Source: Eukaryota sp. TZLM1-RC
Lineage: Eukaryota; Metamonada: BaSk clade
Assembly: GCA_040285825.1 (NCBI GenBank)
Contig: JAUPSS010000013.1
Location: 1 to 64,000 of the forward strand
Length of the DNA: 64,000 bases
Reading direction: 5' to 3'
Of the stretch, positions 40,666 through 51,564 are shown in pieces (position 1 is the first letter of the stretch; the number at the start of each line of letters is the position of its first letter). The notes under the pieces were generated by a model. It saw only the letters and a program-made list of their open reading frames with translations. It was not told where the DNA came from and ran no database searches. The position numbers and the translations under genes are program-made.

Positions 40666-42077
40666 GGTGTCGAAGTTAATAGTTATTTAGATGATACTTA
40701 TATTCTTTGTCAAAAAGAAGTTAATATTGAGTTGTTATTAAATGAATTAGAATTAATTTTCAAGCAAATTGGTTTGAAAATTGAATTTGACAAAAACCGA
40801 AGTGTTTTCAGTTGAAGATGATTTCATGTGTTTGGGATCTCCAATAGGTTCTACTGAGTTTGAATCCTCTTTTATAATTCAAAAAGTTCAAAATGAATTG
40901 ATTCCCAGTTTATTTTTATTAAAATCATTACCACTACAAAATCAATTTTTAATATTTAGACATTGTATTAATTCAATTTTGATGTACTGGGCCCGAACAG
41001 TTCCCTATGAATCCACCAAAATGGGTTTTCATCTTTGGGTTTCAGAATTTGTTGCTTATTTCAACTTAATAGGATTGGAAGAATCAAATAATTTAGATTC
41101 AATTTATTTGCCTCATTCTTTGGGTGGATTAGGGTTTCTCCATCTGGGCCAAGTTGCACATATTTGCTATTCAGTTTCTGTATACTTGGCTGTACGTGAT
41201 CTTGATTTAACAAATTTAATTCCAAGTGATCAGTATAGGGTTTTACTATCAGCTTTATCACCTTCTTTTGCTGGTTTTGACTCAATCTGGGACAAACGAA
41301 TTAAAATTTGCCAACGTCAAATCACTTATTTATTTTATAAGGAAAAATTGAGTCTTTTGAAGGAAAAACTATCAGAATGTGAACGACTACAATTTATTTC
41401 AAATTGTGACAGTCAATCTTCTTGTTTTTTGAAAGTCTTGCCTATTTCTCAAAATTTCACGTTCTCAGATGATTGCTTTAAATACCTAATAAATCTGAGA
41501 TTGCTTCAAGGAGAACAATTTGTGATATGTCCTTTGTGTGGTTATGGAGACCTAGGCTTAGATCACTCTTTTCAATGTAGAAAAGTATCGAGAATGGTTA
41601 CACAAAGACATGACGAAGTAAATAATTTTATTAACGAATTAAATAATTTTGAATCTGAAAAAGAATTTAAATTTGGTTTAAATAAGCAGTAACGTGTTGA
41701 TGTATTTCAAACGTCAACCAAAATTGCTTTTGATGTTACCATAGTTGGAGGTTATGGTAATAATTGGAGTGATGCTTTTTCGAAAGCTTATTCTGATAAA
41801 ATTGCAAAGTATTCAATTTTAAAAGAATTAAATTTAATTAACCAAATTGTTCCTCTCGTTTTTAGTGTTCATGGGGGTTTTTACACTAAAACAAAAACAC
41901 TGTTTGACCAATTTGGATGGAATGAGGTAGCAGATGAAATTAGTTGTATCATTTTGAAGAGTAGCTTTAAATGCCACATTGCTTTTAATTATATACTTCA
42001 AAAGAAAAGAGAAGATCGTCAATGTTGGTAGGTAGTTTTTTTAGTATTCAAGTAGTTTCTTCTTAATTTTCAATAAA
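40666..42077 (+). mobile_element. Non-LTR retrotransposon copy alpha-1 (5'-truncated, 1,412 bp)
   Basis: It begins inside the RT domain at the catalytic YLDD ('SYLDDTYILC') and runs to an 'aataaa' end. It is flanked by a 14-bp target duplication, agtaaatcgtatca, at 40652-40665 and 42078-42091. The coding part carries the RT palm/thumb, a CX2CX8HX3C zinc finger ('CPLCGYGDLGLDH') and a restriction-like endonuclease (RH, then FDVTIVGGYG). This architecture is that of the R2/NeSL/CRE type of non-LTR element. There is a frameshift near 40785 and a TAA stop at 41690-41692 inside the endonuclease. Confidence 0.9.
40781..41692 (+). pseudogene. RT-endonuclease reading frame of alpha-1 (broken)
   Basis: 303 codons covering RT thumb, linker and CCHC finger, ending at an in-frame TAA (after 'GLNKQ') where copy alpha-4 has TTA (Leu). 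The endonuclease catalytic part continues beyond the stop in the same frame to 'RQCW' near 42030. Upstream, the YLDD-containing part is in another frame. The start codon given is only the first possible one; the real protein started far upstream. Confidence 0.8.
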
Positions 42078-42530
42078 AGTAAATCGTATCAAAAACGATA
42101 CTCTTACACTTACAGCAATTGTTTTATTAGTTTACAACATTCAATTGTATACTTTGACAATTTAATGTTTAACAATTTATCAACTCAATTAATTCAAATA
42201 TATACAAAATCAATTGAAAATGTAATCATGAGTTTGTACTGATCAAGTAACACATAGCCAACATTACTCACACACAATTTCACACAAAGTTTGATCACAA
42301 GTTGATCACATCTAGTACATAAGGACTACATGCAACTCACCTAATCACACCAATGACCATTCAACCAATCATACCAATGACTACTCAAATGATCATAGCA
42401 CGGACTTTAACACCACAATTGTTATATTAATTGTACCAAAATGGACTTTAAAGATTTGACCAATGATTGTAATAAACAACCATTGGTCAATATACGAAAC
42501 TAGGAACTTCATATGAGCCTCAGTAAATCG
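42078..42530. repeat. Single satellite monomer between alpha-1 and alpha-2
   Basis: One monomer with the variant 'ctttgacaatttaatgtttaacaatttatcaac', lacking the long T-tract. The same variant precedes alpha-4. Confidence 0.93.
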
Positions 42531-43793
42531 ATGATTTCATGTGTTTGGGATCTCCAATAGGTTCTACTGAGTTTGGATCCTCTTTTATAATTCAAAAAGT
42601 TCAAAATGAATTGATTCCCAGTTTATTTTTATTAAAATCATTACCACTACAAAATCAATTTTTAATATTTAGACATTGTATTAATTCAATTTTGATGTAC
42701 TGGGCCCGAACAGTTCCCTATGAATCCACCAAAATGGGTTTTCATCTTTGGGTTTCAGAATTTGTTGCTTATTTCAACTTAATAGGATTGGAAGAATCAA
42801 ATAATTTAGATTTAATTTATTTGCCTCATTCTTTGGGTGGATTAGGGTTTCTCCATCTGGGCCAAGTTGCACATATTTGCTATTCAGTTTCTGTATACTT
42901 GGCTGTACGTGATCTTGATTTAACAAATTTAATTCCAAGTGATCAGTATAGGGTTTTACTATCAGCTTTATCACCTTCTTTTGCTGGTTTTGACTCAATC
43001 TGGGACAAACGAATTAAAATTTGCCAACGTCAAATCACTTATTTATTTTATAAGGAAAAATTGAGTCTTTTGAAGGAAAAACTATCAGAATGTGAACGAC
43101 TACAATTTATTTCAAATTGTGACAGTCAATCTTCTTGTTTTTTTGAAAGTCTTGCCTATTTCTCAAAATTTCACGTTCTCAGATGATTGCTTTAAATACC
43201 TAATAAATCTGAGATTGCTTCAAGGAGAACAATTTGTGATATGTCCTTTGTGTGGTTATGGAGACCTAGGCTTAGATCACTCTTTTCAATGTAGAAAAGT
43301 ATCGAGAATGGTTACACAAAGACATGACGAAGTAAATAATTTTATTAACGAATTAAATAATTTTGAATCTGAAAAAGAATTTAAATTTGGTTTAAATAAG
43401 CAGTAACGTGTTGATGTATTTCAAACGTCAACCAAAATTGCTTTTGATGTTACCATAGTTGGAGGTTATGGTAATAATTGGAGTGATGCTTTTTCGAAAG
43501 CTTATTCTGATAAAATTGCAAAGTATTCAATTTTAAAAGAATTAAATTTAATTAACCAAATTGTTCCTCTCGTTTTTAGTGTTCATGGGGGTTTTTACAC
43601 TAAAACAAAAACACTGTTTGACCAATTTGGATGGAATGAGGTAGCAGATGAAATTAGTTGTATCATTTTGAAGAGTAGCTTTAAATGCCACATTGCTTTT
43701 AATTATATACTTCAAAAGAAAAGAGAAGATCGTCAATGTTGGTAGGTAGTTGTTTTTTAGTATTCAAGTAGTTTCTTCTTAATTTTCAATAAA
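42531..43793 (+). mobile_element. Non-LTR retrotransposon copy alpha-2 (5'-truncated, 1,263 bp)
   Basis: Its 5' junction (cagtaaatcg / atgatttcatg) is identical to that of alpha-4, but its interior matches alpha-1 at several diagnostic sites (for example 'ccactacaaaatc'). It has the same TAA in the endonuclease and an extra T near 43140 that breaks the frame (frames 42539-43186 and 43092-43406). The 3' end is at the same satellite nucleotide as the other copies. Confidence 0.9.
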
Positions 43794-44249
43794 AGTAAAT
43801 CGTATCAAAAACGATACTCTTACACTTACAGCAATGGTTTTATTAGTTTGCAACATTCAATTGTATACTTTGACAATTTAATGTTTAAAAATTAATAAAC
43901 TCAATTAATTCAAATATATACAAAATCAATTGAAAATGTAATCATGAGTTTGTACTGATCAAGTAACACATAGCCAACATTACTCACACACAATTTCACA
44001 CAAAGTTTGATCACAAGTTGATCACATCTATTACATAAGGACTACATGCAACTCACCTAATCACACCAATGACCATTCAACCAATCATACCAATGACTAC
44101 TCAAATGATCATAGCACGGACTTTAACACCACAATTGTTATATTAATTGTCCCAAAATGGACTTTAAAGATTTGACCAATGATTGTAATAAACAACAATT
44201 GGTCAATATACGAAACTAGGAACTTCATATGAGCCTCAGTAAATCGTAT
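43794..44249. repeat. Single satellite monomer between alpha-2 and alpha-3
   Basis: One monomer, with the variant 'ctttgacaatttaatgtttaaaaattaataaac' also found after alpha-4. One arm of the main inverted repeat has a change ('caattggtcaa'). Confidence 0.93.
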
Positions 44250-45597
44250 AATGTTATTAAATGAATTAGAATTAATTTTCAAGCAAATTGGTTTGAAATT
44301 AAATTTGACAAAAACCGAAGTGTTTTCAGTTGAAGATGATTTCATGTGTTTGTAATCTCCAATAGGTTCTACAGAGTTTGAATCCTCTTTTATAATTCAA
44401 AAAGTTCAAAATGAATTGATTCCCAGTTTATTTTTATTAAAATCATTACCAATACAAAATCAATTTTTAATATTTAGACATTGTATTAATTCAATTTTGA
44501 TGTACTGGGCCCAAACAGTTCCCTATGAATCCACCAGAATGGGTTTTCATCTTTGGGTTTCAGAATTTGTTGCTTATTTCAACTTAATAGGATTGGAAGA
44601 ATCAAATAATTTTGATTTAATTTATTTGCCTCATTCTTTGGGTGGATTAGGATTTCTCCATCTGGGCCAAGTTGCACATATTTGCTATTCAGTTTCTGTA
44701 TACTTGGCTGTACTTGATCTTGATTTAACGAATTTAATTCCAAGTGATCAGTATAGGGTTTTACTATCAGCTTTATCACCTTCTTTTGCTGGTTTTGACT
44801 CAATCTGGGACAAACGAATTAAAATTTGCCAACGTCAAATCACTCATTTATTTTATAAGGAGAAATTGAGTCTTTTGAAGGAAAAACTATCAGAATATGA
44901 ACGACTACAATTTATTTCAAATTGTGACAGTCAATCTTCTTGTTTTTTGAAAGTCTTGCCTATTTCTCAAAATTTCACGTTCTCAGATGATTGCTTTAAA
45001 TACCTAATAAATCTGAGATTGCTTCAAGGAGAACAATTTGTGATATGTCCTTTGTGTGGTTATGGAGACCTAGGCTTAGATCACTCTTTTCAATGTAGAA
45101 AAGTATCGAGAATGGTTACACAAAGACATGACGAAGTAAATAATTTTATTAACGAATTAAATAATTTTTGAATCTGAAAAAGAATTTAAATTTGGTTTAA
45201 ATAAGCAGTAACGTGTTGATGTATTTCAAACGTCAACCAAAATTGCTTTTTGATGTTACCATAGTTGGAGGTTATGGTAATAATTGGAGTGATGCTTTTT
45301 CGAAAGCTTATTCTGATAAAATTGCAAAGTATTCAATTTTAAAAGAATTAAATTTAATTAACCAAATTGTTCCTCTCGTTTTTAGTGTTCATGGGGGTTT
45401 TTACACTAAAACAAAAACACTGTTTGACCAATTTGGATGGAATGAGGTAGCAGATGAAATTAGTTGTATCATTTTGAAGAGTAGCTTTAAATGCCACATT
45501 GCTTTTAATTATATACTTCAAAAGAAAAGAGAAGATCGTCAATGTTGGTAGGTAGTTTTTTTAGTATTCAAGTAGTTTCTTCTTAATTTTCAATAAA
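44250..45597 (+). mobile_element. Non-LTR retrotransposon copy alpha-3 (5'-truncated, 1,348 bp)
   Basis: It starts at 'aatgttattaaatgaa', a third distinct truncation point, after 'agtaaatcgtat'. A stop (TAA) replaces the Gly after 'FMCL' near 44353. Two extra Ts (about 45168 and 45250) and the shared TAA of alpha-1/2 also break it. Surviving frames are 44416-45171 and 45213-45551. The interior is closest to alpha-4. Confidence 0.9.
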
Positions 45598-46050
45598 AGT
45601 AAATCGTATCAAAAACGATACTCTTACACTTACAGCAATGGTTTTATTAGTTTGCAACATTCAATTGTATACTTTGACAATTTAATGTTTAACAATTTAT
45701 CAACTCAATTAATTCAAATATATACAAAATCAATTGAAAATGTAATCATGAGTTTGTACTGATCAAGTAACACATAGCCAACATTACTCACACACAATTT
45801 CACACAAAGTTTGATCACAAGTTGATCACATCTAGTACATAAGGACTACATGCAACTCACCTAATCACACCAATGACCATTCAACCAATCATACCAATGA
45901 CTACTCAAATGATCATAGCACGGACTTTAACACCACAATTGTTATATTAATTGTACCAAAATGGACTTTAAAGATTTGACCAATGATTGTAATAAACAAC
46001 CATTGGTCAATATACGAAACTAGGAACTTCATATGAGCCTCAGTAAATCG
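45598..46050. repeat. Single satellite monomer between alpha-3 and alpha-4
   Basis: Nearly the same as the monomer at 42078-42530, including 'aacaatttatcaac' and 'attgtaccaaaatgg'. Confidence 0.93.
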
Positions 46051-47310
46051 ATGATTTCATGTGTTTGGGATCTCCAATAGGTTCTACTGAGTTTGGATCC
46101 TCTTTTATAATTCAAAAAGTTCAAAATGAATTGATTCCCAGTTTATTTTTATTAAAATCATTACCAATACAAAATCAATTTTTAATACTTAGACATTGTA
46201 TTAATTCAATTTTGATGTACTGGGCCCGAACAGTTCCCTATGAATCCACCAGAATGGGTTTTCATCTTTGGGTTTCAGAATTTGTTGCTTATTTCAACTT
46301 AATAGGATTGGAAGAATCAAATAATTTTGATTTAATTTATTTGCCTCATTCTTTGGGTGGATTAGGATTTCTCCATCTGGGCCAAGTTGCACATATTTGC
46401 TATTCAGTTTCTGTATATTTGGCTGTACGTGATCTTGATTTAACGAATTTAATTCCAAGTGATCAGTATAGGGTTTTACTATCAGCTTTATCACCTTCTT
46501 TTGCTGGTTTTGACTCAATCTGGGACAAACGAATTAAAATTTGCCAACGTCAAATCACTCATTTATTTTATAAGGAGAAATTGAGTCTTTTGAAGGAAAA
46601 ACTATCAGAATGTGAACGACTACAATTTATTTCAAATTGTGACAGTCAATCTTCTTGTTTTTTGAAAGTCTTGCCTATTTCTCAAAATTTCACGTTCTCA
46701 GATGATTGCTTTAAATACCTAATAAATCTGAGATTGCTTCAAGGAGAACAATTTGTGATATCTCCTTTGTGTGGTTATGGAGACCTAGGCTTAGATCACT
46801 CTTTTCAATGTAGAAAAGTATCGAGAATGGTTACACAAAGACATGACGAAGTAAATAATTTTATTAACGAATTAAATAATTTTGAATCTGAAAAAGAATT
46901 TAAATTTGGTTTAAATAAGCAGTTACGTGTTGATGCATTTCAAACGTCAACCAAAATTGCTTTTGATGTTACCATAGTTGGAGGTTATGGTAATAATTGG
47001 AGTGATGCTTTTTCGAAAGCTTATTCTGATAAAATTGCAAAGTATTCAATTTTAAAAGAATTAAATTTAATTAACCAAATTGTTCCTCTCGTTTTTAGTG
47101 TTCATGGGGGTTTTTACACTAAAACAAAAATACTGTTTGACCAATTTGGACGGAATGAGGTAGCAGATGAAATTAGTTGTATCATTTTGAAGAGTAGCTT
47201 TAAATGCCACATTGCTTTTAATTATATACTTCAAAAGAAAAGAGAAGATCGTCAATGTTGGTAGGTAGTTTTTTTAGTATTCAAGTAGTTTCTTCTTAAT
47301 TTTCAATAAA
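46051..47310 (+). mobile_element. Non-LTR retrotransposon copy alpha-4 (5'-truncated, 1,260 bp)
   Basis: It has the same 5' breakpoint as alpha-2, 3,520 bp downstream, and the same 3' junction as all the alpha copies. It is the only alpha copy in which the endonuclease is read through without a stop. Confidence 0.9.
46059..47264 (+). CDS. C-terminal RT/endonuclease fragment of alpha-4 (401 codons open)
   Basis: Open from the RT thumb to the natural C-terminus ('REDRQCW'). The CCHC finger reads SPLC instead of CPLC (tct for tgt near 46762), losing its first zinc ligand. The endonuclease core follows: RHDEV, then FDVTIVGGYG and a downstream Lys. It lacks the RT catalytic motif because of 5' truncation, so it cannot act alone as a retrotransposon. 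Any ATG start is fortuitous. Confidence 0.75.
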   Translation: MCLGSPIGSTEFGSSFIIQKVQNELIPSLFLLKSLPIQNQFLILRHCINSILMYWARTVPYESTRMGFHLWVSEFVAYFNLIGLEESNNFDLIYLPHSLGGLGFLHLGQVAHICYSVSVYLAVRDLDLTNLIPSDQYRVLLSALSPSFAGFDSIWDKRIKICQRQITHLFYKEKLSLLKEKLSECERLQFISNCDSQSSCFLKVLPISQNFTFSDDCFKYLINLRLLQGEQFVISPLCGYGDLGLDHSFQCRKVSRMVTQRHDEVNNFINELNNFESEKEFKFGLNKQLRVDAFQTSTKIAFDVTIVGGYGNNWSDAFSKAYSDKIAKYSILKELNLINQIVPLVFSVHGGFYTKTKILFDQFGRNEVADEISCIILKSSFKCHIAFNYILQKKREDRQCW

Positions 47311-48143
47311 AGTAAATCGTATCAAAAACGATACTCTAACACTTACAGCAATGGTTTTATTAGTTTGCAACATTCAATTGTATACTTTGACAATTTAATG
47401 TTTAAAAATTAATAAACTCAATTAATTCAAATATATACAAAATCAATTGAAAATGTAATCATGAGTTTGTACTGATCAAGTAACACATAGACAACATTAC
47501 TCACACACAATTTCGCACAAAGTTTGATCACAAGTTGATCACATCCAGTACATAAGGACTACATGCAACTCACCTAATCACACCAATGACCATACAACCA
47601 ATCATACCAATGACTACTCAAATGACCATAGCACGGACTTTAACACCACAATTGTTATATTAATTGTCCCAAAATGGACTTTAAAGATTTGACCAATGAT
47701 TGTAATAAACAACCATTGGTCAATATACGAAACTAGGAACTTCATATGAGCCTCAGTAAATCGTATCAAAAACGATACTCTTACACTTACAGCAATGGTT
47801 TTATTAGTTTGCAACATTCAATTGTATACTTTTTGATTTTTTACTATTTTTACAATTTAATGTTTAAAAATTAATAAACTCAATTAATTCAAATATATAC
47901 AAAATCAATTGAAAATGTAATCATGAGTTTGTACTGATCAAGTAACACATAGCCAACATTACTCACACACAATTTCGCACAAAGTTTGATCACAAGTTGA
48001 TCACATCCAGTACATAAGGACTACATGCAACTCACCTAATCACACCAATGACCATACAACCAATCATACCAATGACTACTCAAATGACCATAGCACGGAC
48101 TTTAACATCACAATTGTTATATTAATTGTCCCAAAATGGACTT
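47311..48143. repeat. Satellite, about 1.8 monomers
   Basis: Two monomers with 'cacatccagtacataagg' and 'accatacaaccaatc' variants. The second stops at 'aaaatggactt', where a beta element tail is joined without a target duplication. Confidence 0.93.
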
Positions 48144-48394
48144 GGCATTGTGAAGGAAGTGTGTCCCATTGTATTTTCTATTTTGGGAGGGATTGAGAAG
48201 GCAACACTGAAAGAGCTGAAATCATGGAAATTGAACTCATATGATATGAGCATTTTGTCTTGTATCATCGCCAAGGGTTCATATCGTTGTCACTTGGCAT
48301 ATGAGTCGTATAGTAGGAAAATGGTGTCTGTGCGGAATTAGGCTGTGTAGTTTTGATTTCTTAATTTTCTAGTTTTTCTATATTTCCAAATAAA
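48144..48394 (+). mobile_element. Non-LTR retrotransposon copy beta-1 (3' tail, 251 bp)
   Basis: About 97% identical to the last 250 bp of beta-2. It encodes the final endonuclease segment ('VKEVCPIVFSILGG' to 'RKMVSVRN') and the 3' UTR ending 'aaataaa'. It is followed by 'aacctgtctcacgac' from 28S. The left edge is an abrupt join to satellite. Confidence 0.88.
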
Positions 48395-48409
48395 AACCTG
48401 TCTCACGAC
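48395..48409 (-). pseudogene. 28S target-site scrap (15 bp) between beta-1 and beta-2
   Basis: 'aacctgtctcacgac' equals 30340-30354 of the intact 28S. It is the short target duplication left when beta-2 inserted at the site already occupied by beta-1. Confidence 0.8.
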
Positions 48410-49106
48410 CCATGTAAGAAGACATTTATCCAAGCAAAAACAGGAAATTTTTCACTTGTACAACGATGTTGCTGACAATTTAGCTAAACTTGGTTGTGAT
48501 AGAAACTGTGCTGAATTTGATACTGTTGAAGATTTTGTTGCAAATGATTTGTCATTATTTCCTCCTGTTAATAGTGGTAATAAAGTGCTTCTAGCATGTC
48601 CCATGGTTAATTCATTTGAACATTCAAGAACTACCATTGATTGTCTTGAACTTGAGAACTTTAGTGCACAAGAAATTTTGTTTGATGGTTTCTGTTGTAC
48701 TTGTCCCGGTTGTTGTAAAAAATTCAAGTTTGGAACATCCAAGAATAGTTCCTGATCCGTCACTTAAATAATTCTGACAGTTGTTATACCAAATTGTCAA
48801 ATCTCTTTAGTAGGTGTGCCAACTCGTTCATAAAACTAAATCTACATCTCTGTGCAGATTGTGGAAAGTTTTGCAATGGTTCTGGTAAAAATGAGCATAA
48901 AGAAAGTCACACAAATTATGTTAAATTGTCATCCCAAGCCTTTCAGCCTCTCTTTAACATGTCTGAAGAAATGTTGATCAATATTATCACAATTGTTGTG
49001 GAGGAAGACCTGTCAGTTTTGAATGTGAAAAAGTCTTGGTTCAAAGTACTGAATTATATATTAGAATCTAATCTGTCCATTTCAGAAAAAAGCCAAATGG
49101 CTGATA

Positions 49107-50341
49107 ATGTCACCCACATTGGCTCTTTCCAAAAAAGGAAATTGCAAATTTAATTTCTTACAAAATGTCTATCTCATCAAAGAAATGCGTTGGAATGAGT
49201 TGCGAAATTTTCTTCATAAAGATATTAGTCATCAAAAACCTCAGCTAAATCAACACGATCGTAGATATAACCAAGTGAAATCATTGTTAAAGAAAAGCTT
49301 AATAGGAAAAGCATTTAATGTATTATCCAGACCAGAAACAGTAGCCAAACCATTGGACGAGTCTGTAACAGATTTAAAGCTCCTCCATCCCGATGTCAGT
49401 GAAGCTCTTCCTGAGGTTCAGATACCATTTTGTCCTTTTAAATTTAATTTACCTACTACAAAAAAAGCATTATTAAGTTATCCTGCAGGCGGTGCACCAG
49501 GACTTTTTGGATGGTCTGAGACGTTGATTCCTGAAGATATCTCTGATGAATTGTTGCAAATAATTAATTTTATTTTTAATCAGATGTCATCAGGATCATT
49601 AAATGGTGCTTTGAAAAACTTGTTAACAGGTAGTTCTTTAATTGGTATCCCAAAACAAAATGGGAAAACACGTCCTATTGCCATGGGGGATTTCTTTTAT
49701 AAAATTGTAAGTCGCTGGCTTACTAAGCAGTCAAATTGTTCTTTTTTACATCAACAGCATCAATTTGGAGTTGCTTTCCCCAATGGTACCGAGAATCTTA
49801 TTCACATATTGCGAAAAAAATGGTACGAAAAAAAGCATGATGGATTAATAAGTCTGGATATCAAAAATGCTTTCAACTGTGTAAGTCGTAAAGCCATTTT
49901 TCAAGCTTTATGTGCACGTCCGGAATTGAATTTTTGGTTCCTTTTTTCATGTGGTCATATGAAGAAGAGTCTTTGCTGTCAATTCCCGGATACAATCAAC
50001 CTATCATCTCATCCACAGGTATAAAGCAAGGTGACCCTGCTTCTCCTTTTTTCTATGCTCTAGCAACATTACCTATTATTTCTTATTGCCGTGAAGTTTT
50101 AAATATCGAAACTTACGCCTATCTGGACAACACATACCTGTGTTTGGACAATGCTGCTGATTTGAATTTTGTTTTAGATGAGCTATCAACTGAATTTTCA
50201 AAAATTAATTTCACATTGAACAAAGAAAAAACCAATTTTTTCGTTGAGATGAAGAATTTCTTGTTTTTCCTGATAATGGAAATTGTTTCAAAGCTCTTGG
50301 TTCATTTATTGGCACTATTGCTGGTCAAGAATCTTTTTTGA
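49107..50341 (+). pseudogene. Reverse transcriptase part of beta-2, frameshifted, catalytic Asp lost
   Basis: Two overlapping frames (49107-50024 and 49910-50341) together hold the RT fingers and palm. The break lies near 49940-50020. The polymerase box reads YLDN (gac aac, about 50126-50137) where copies alpha-1, gamma-2 and the rearranged beta piece at 57116 have YLDD. Loss of the second Asp should abolish polymerase activity even if the frame were intact. Confidence 0.82.
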
Positions 50342-51501
50342 ACGATTACGTTGAGGCCAAAGTTCTACCTTTGCTCGATCATCTTCGTAGTTTACCTCTG
50401 CAAACCAAGATACTATTCACTCGTTATTGCATCAACAGCAAATTGATGTATTTTTTGCACACATTAGAACCAGAAGCTTGTCTGCCAATTATGCAACGGC
50501 TTTTTCAATATCTTATTCAATTCATTTCATCTGAATTTAAGATTCATTTGTCTGAAAAGGACGAGTATATTCTCAATCTACCGATACGTTATGGAGGGTT
50601 TGGTTTGACTGACCTATCTGCTTTGTGTGATATCGCTTATTCTGTATCTTGCTATAGTGTTAGTACTAACCTCTCTGAAGACTGTTTTCCTGTTCCTGCT
50701 GCTCGTGATCGTGCTCTTCTGATTCTGGGTAAAGATGACACTAATGAATATTTTGCAAATGCTTTAAAACCACAAACTCAATGGGCATTGTGTAATATTA
50801 TTCATGTAGAATCTGTTTCCAAATTGAAGTCAACATTGTCACCAACTGAGCATATCTTTTTCAAGTACAACACATTGCCTTTTTCTGGTTCCTTTTTGAC
50901 AGTTTGTCCTGCTAACACATTTTCTGGCTTCAACGATTCTGAATTCCGCTTTTTAAGTCATCTCCGGTTATTGAAACTTGTAGACTTGCCGATCTGCTCG
51001 AATTGTGGCTTCAAGAATATTGCTTCTGCCCATTCGATAAATTGCAATCGTACCTCCAAAGCCGTGATTGGAAGACACGATCGATGCAAAATGTTTTTGG
51101 CTAAATTGCTAGACATTCCAAATTCTGATATCGAAATTTCCTTACGTAGTGACTCAATTATTGGAAAAGCCGATTTTTTGCTAAGAAATCCAACAAGGTT
51201 TGTTGATGTGACTGTTATTGGGGGACATGGTCATGAACTCGACCTTGCTCTTCAAGCAGCTGTAGTGCGGAAGAAAACCAAATATGCCAGCCTTGTTAAA
51301 GATGGCATTGTGAAGGAAGTGTGTCCCATTGTATTTTCTATTTTGGGAGAGATTGAGAAGGCAACACTGAAACAGCTGAAACCATGGAAATTGAACTCAT
51401 ATGATATGACCATTTTGTCTTGTATCATCGCCAAGGGTTCATATCGTTGTCACTTGGCATATGAGTCGTATAGTAGGAAAATGGTGTCTGTGCGGAATTA
51501 G
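50338..51501 (+). pseudogene. RT thumb, CCHC finger and restriction-like endonuclease of beta-2
   Basis: 387 codons. Order: thumb/linker (about 1-215), CX2CX8HX3C finger (about 222-237), RH motif, K-A-D then D of a PD-(D/E)xK-like nuclease (about 280-300), a downstream KxKY, and a conserved tail 'AKGSYRCHLAYESY'. In this class the nuclease nicks the target for target-primed reverse transcription. This part is open to its natural stop. Confidence 0.82.
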
Positions 51502-51564
51502 GTTGTGTAGTTTTGATTTCTTAATTTTCTAGTTTTTCTATATTTCTAAATAAAAACCTGTCTC

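Larger units (their letters stand above)
48410..51554 (+). mobile_element. Non-LTR retrotransposon copy beta-2 (nearly full length, 3,145 bp, decayed)
   Basis: This is the longest copy in the window. The N-terminal part has remains of C2H2-type fingers: 'HVRRH' at the very start, 'CPGC' about 48700, and 'CADCGKFC' with 'HKESH' about 48855-48912. The RT follows with 'GGAPGLFGW', 'GKTRPIAMGDFFYKIVSRWL', 'LDIKNAFNCVSR', 'GIKQGDPASPFFYAL' and the catalytic box. The C-terminus has CX2CX8HX3C ('CSNCGFKNIASAH') and a restriction-like endonuclease ('GRHDRC', 'KADFLL', 'FVDVTVIGGHG'). This order is that of R2-type elements. The coding is broken into frames 48456-48755, 48794-49153, 49107-50024, 49910-50341 and 50338-51501. 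The 3' end joins 28S 'aacctgtctc'. Confidence 0.9.

Noticed and set aside
41061-47255. Minus-strand frames inside the alpha copies (74 and 62 codons, repeated)
   Set aside because: They are shadows of the RT/endonuclease frame, repeated with the copies.
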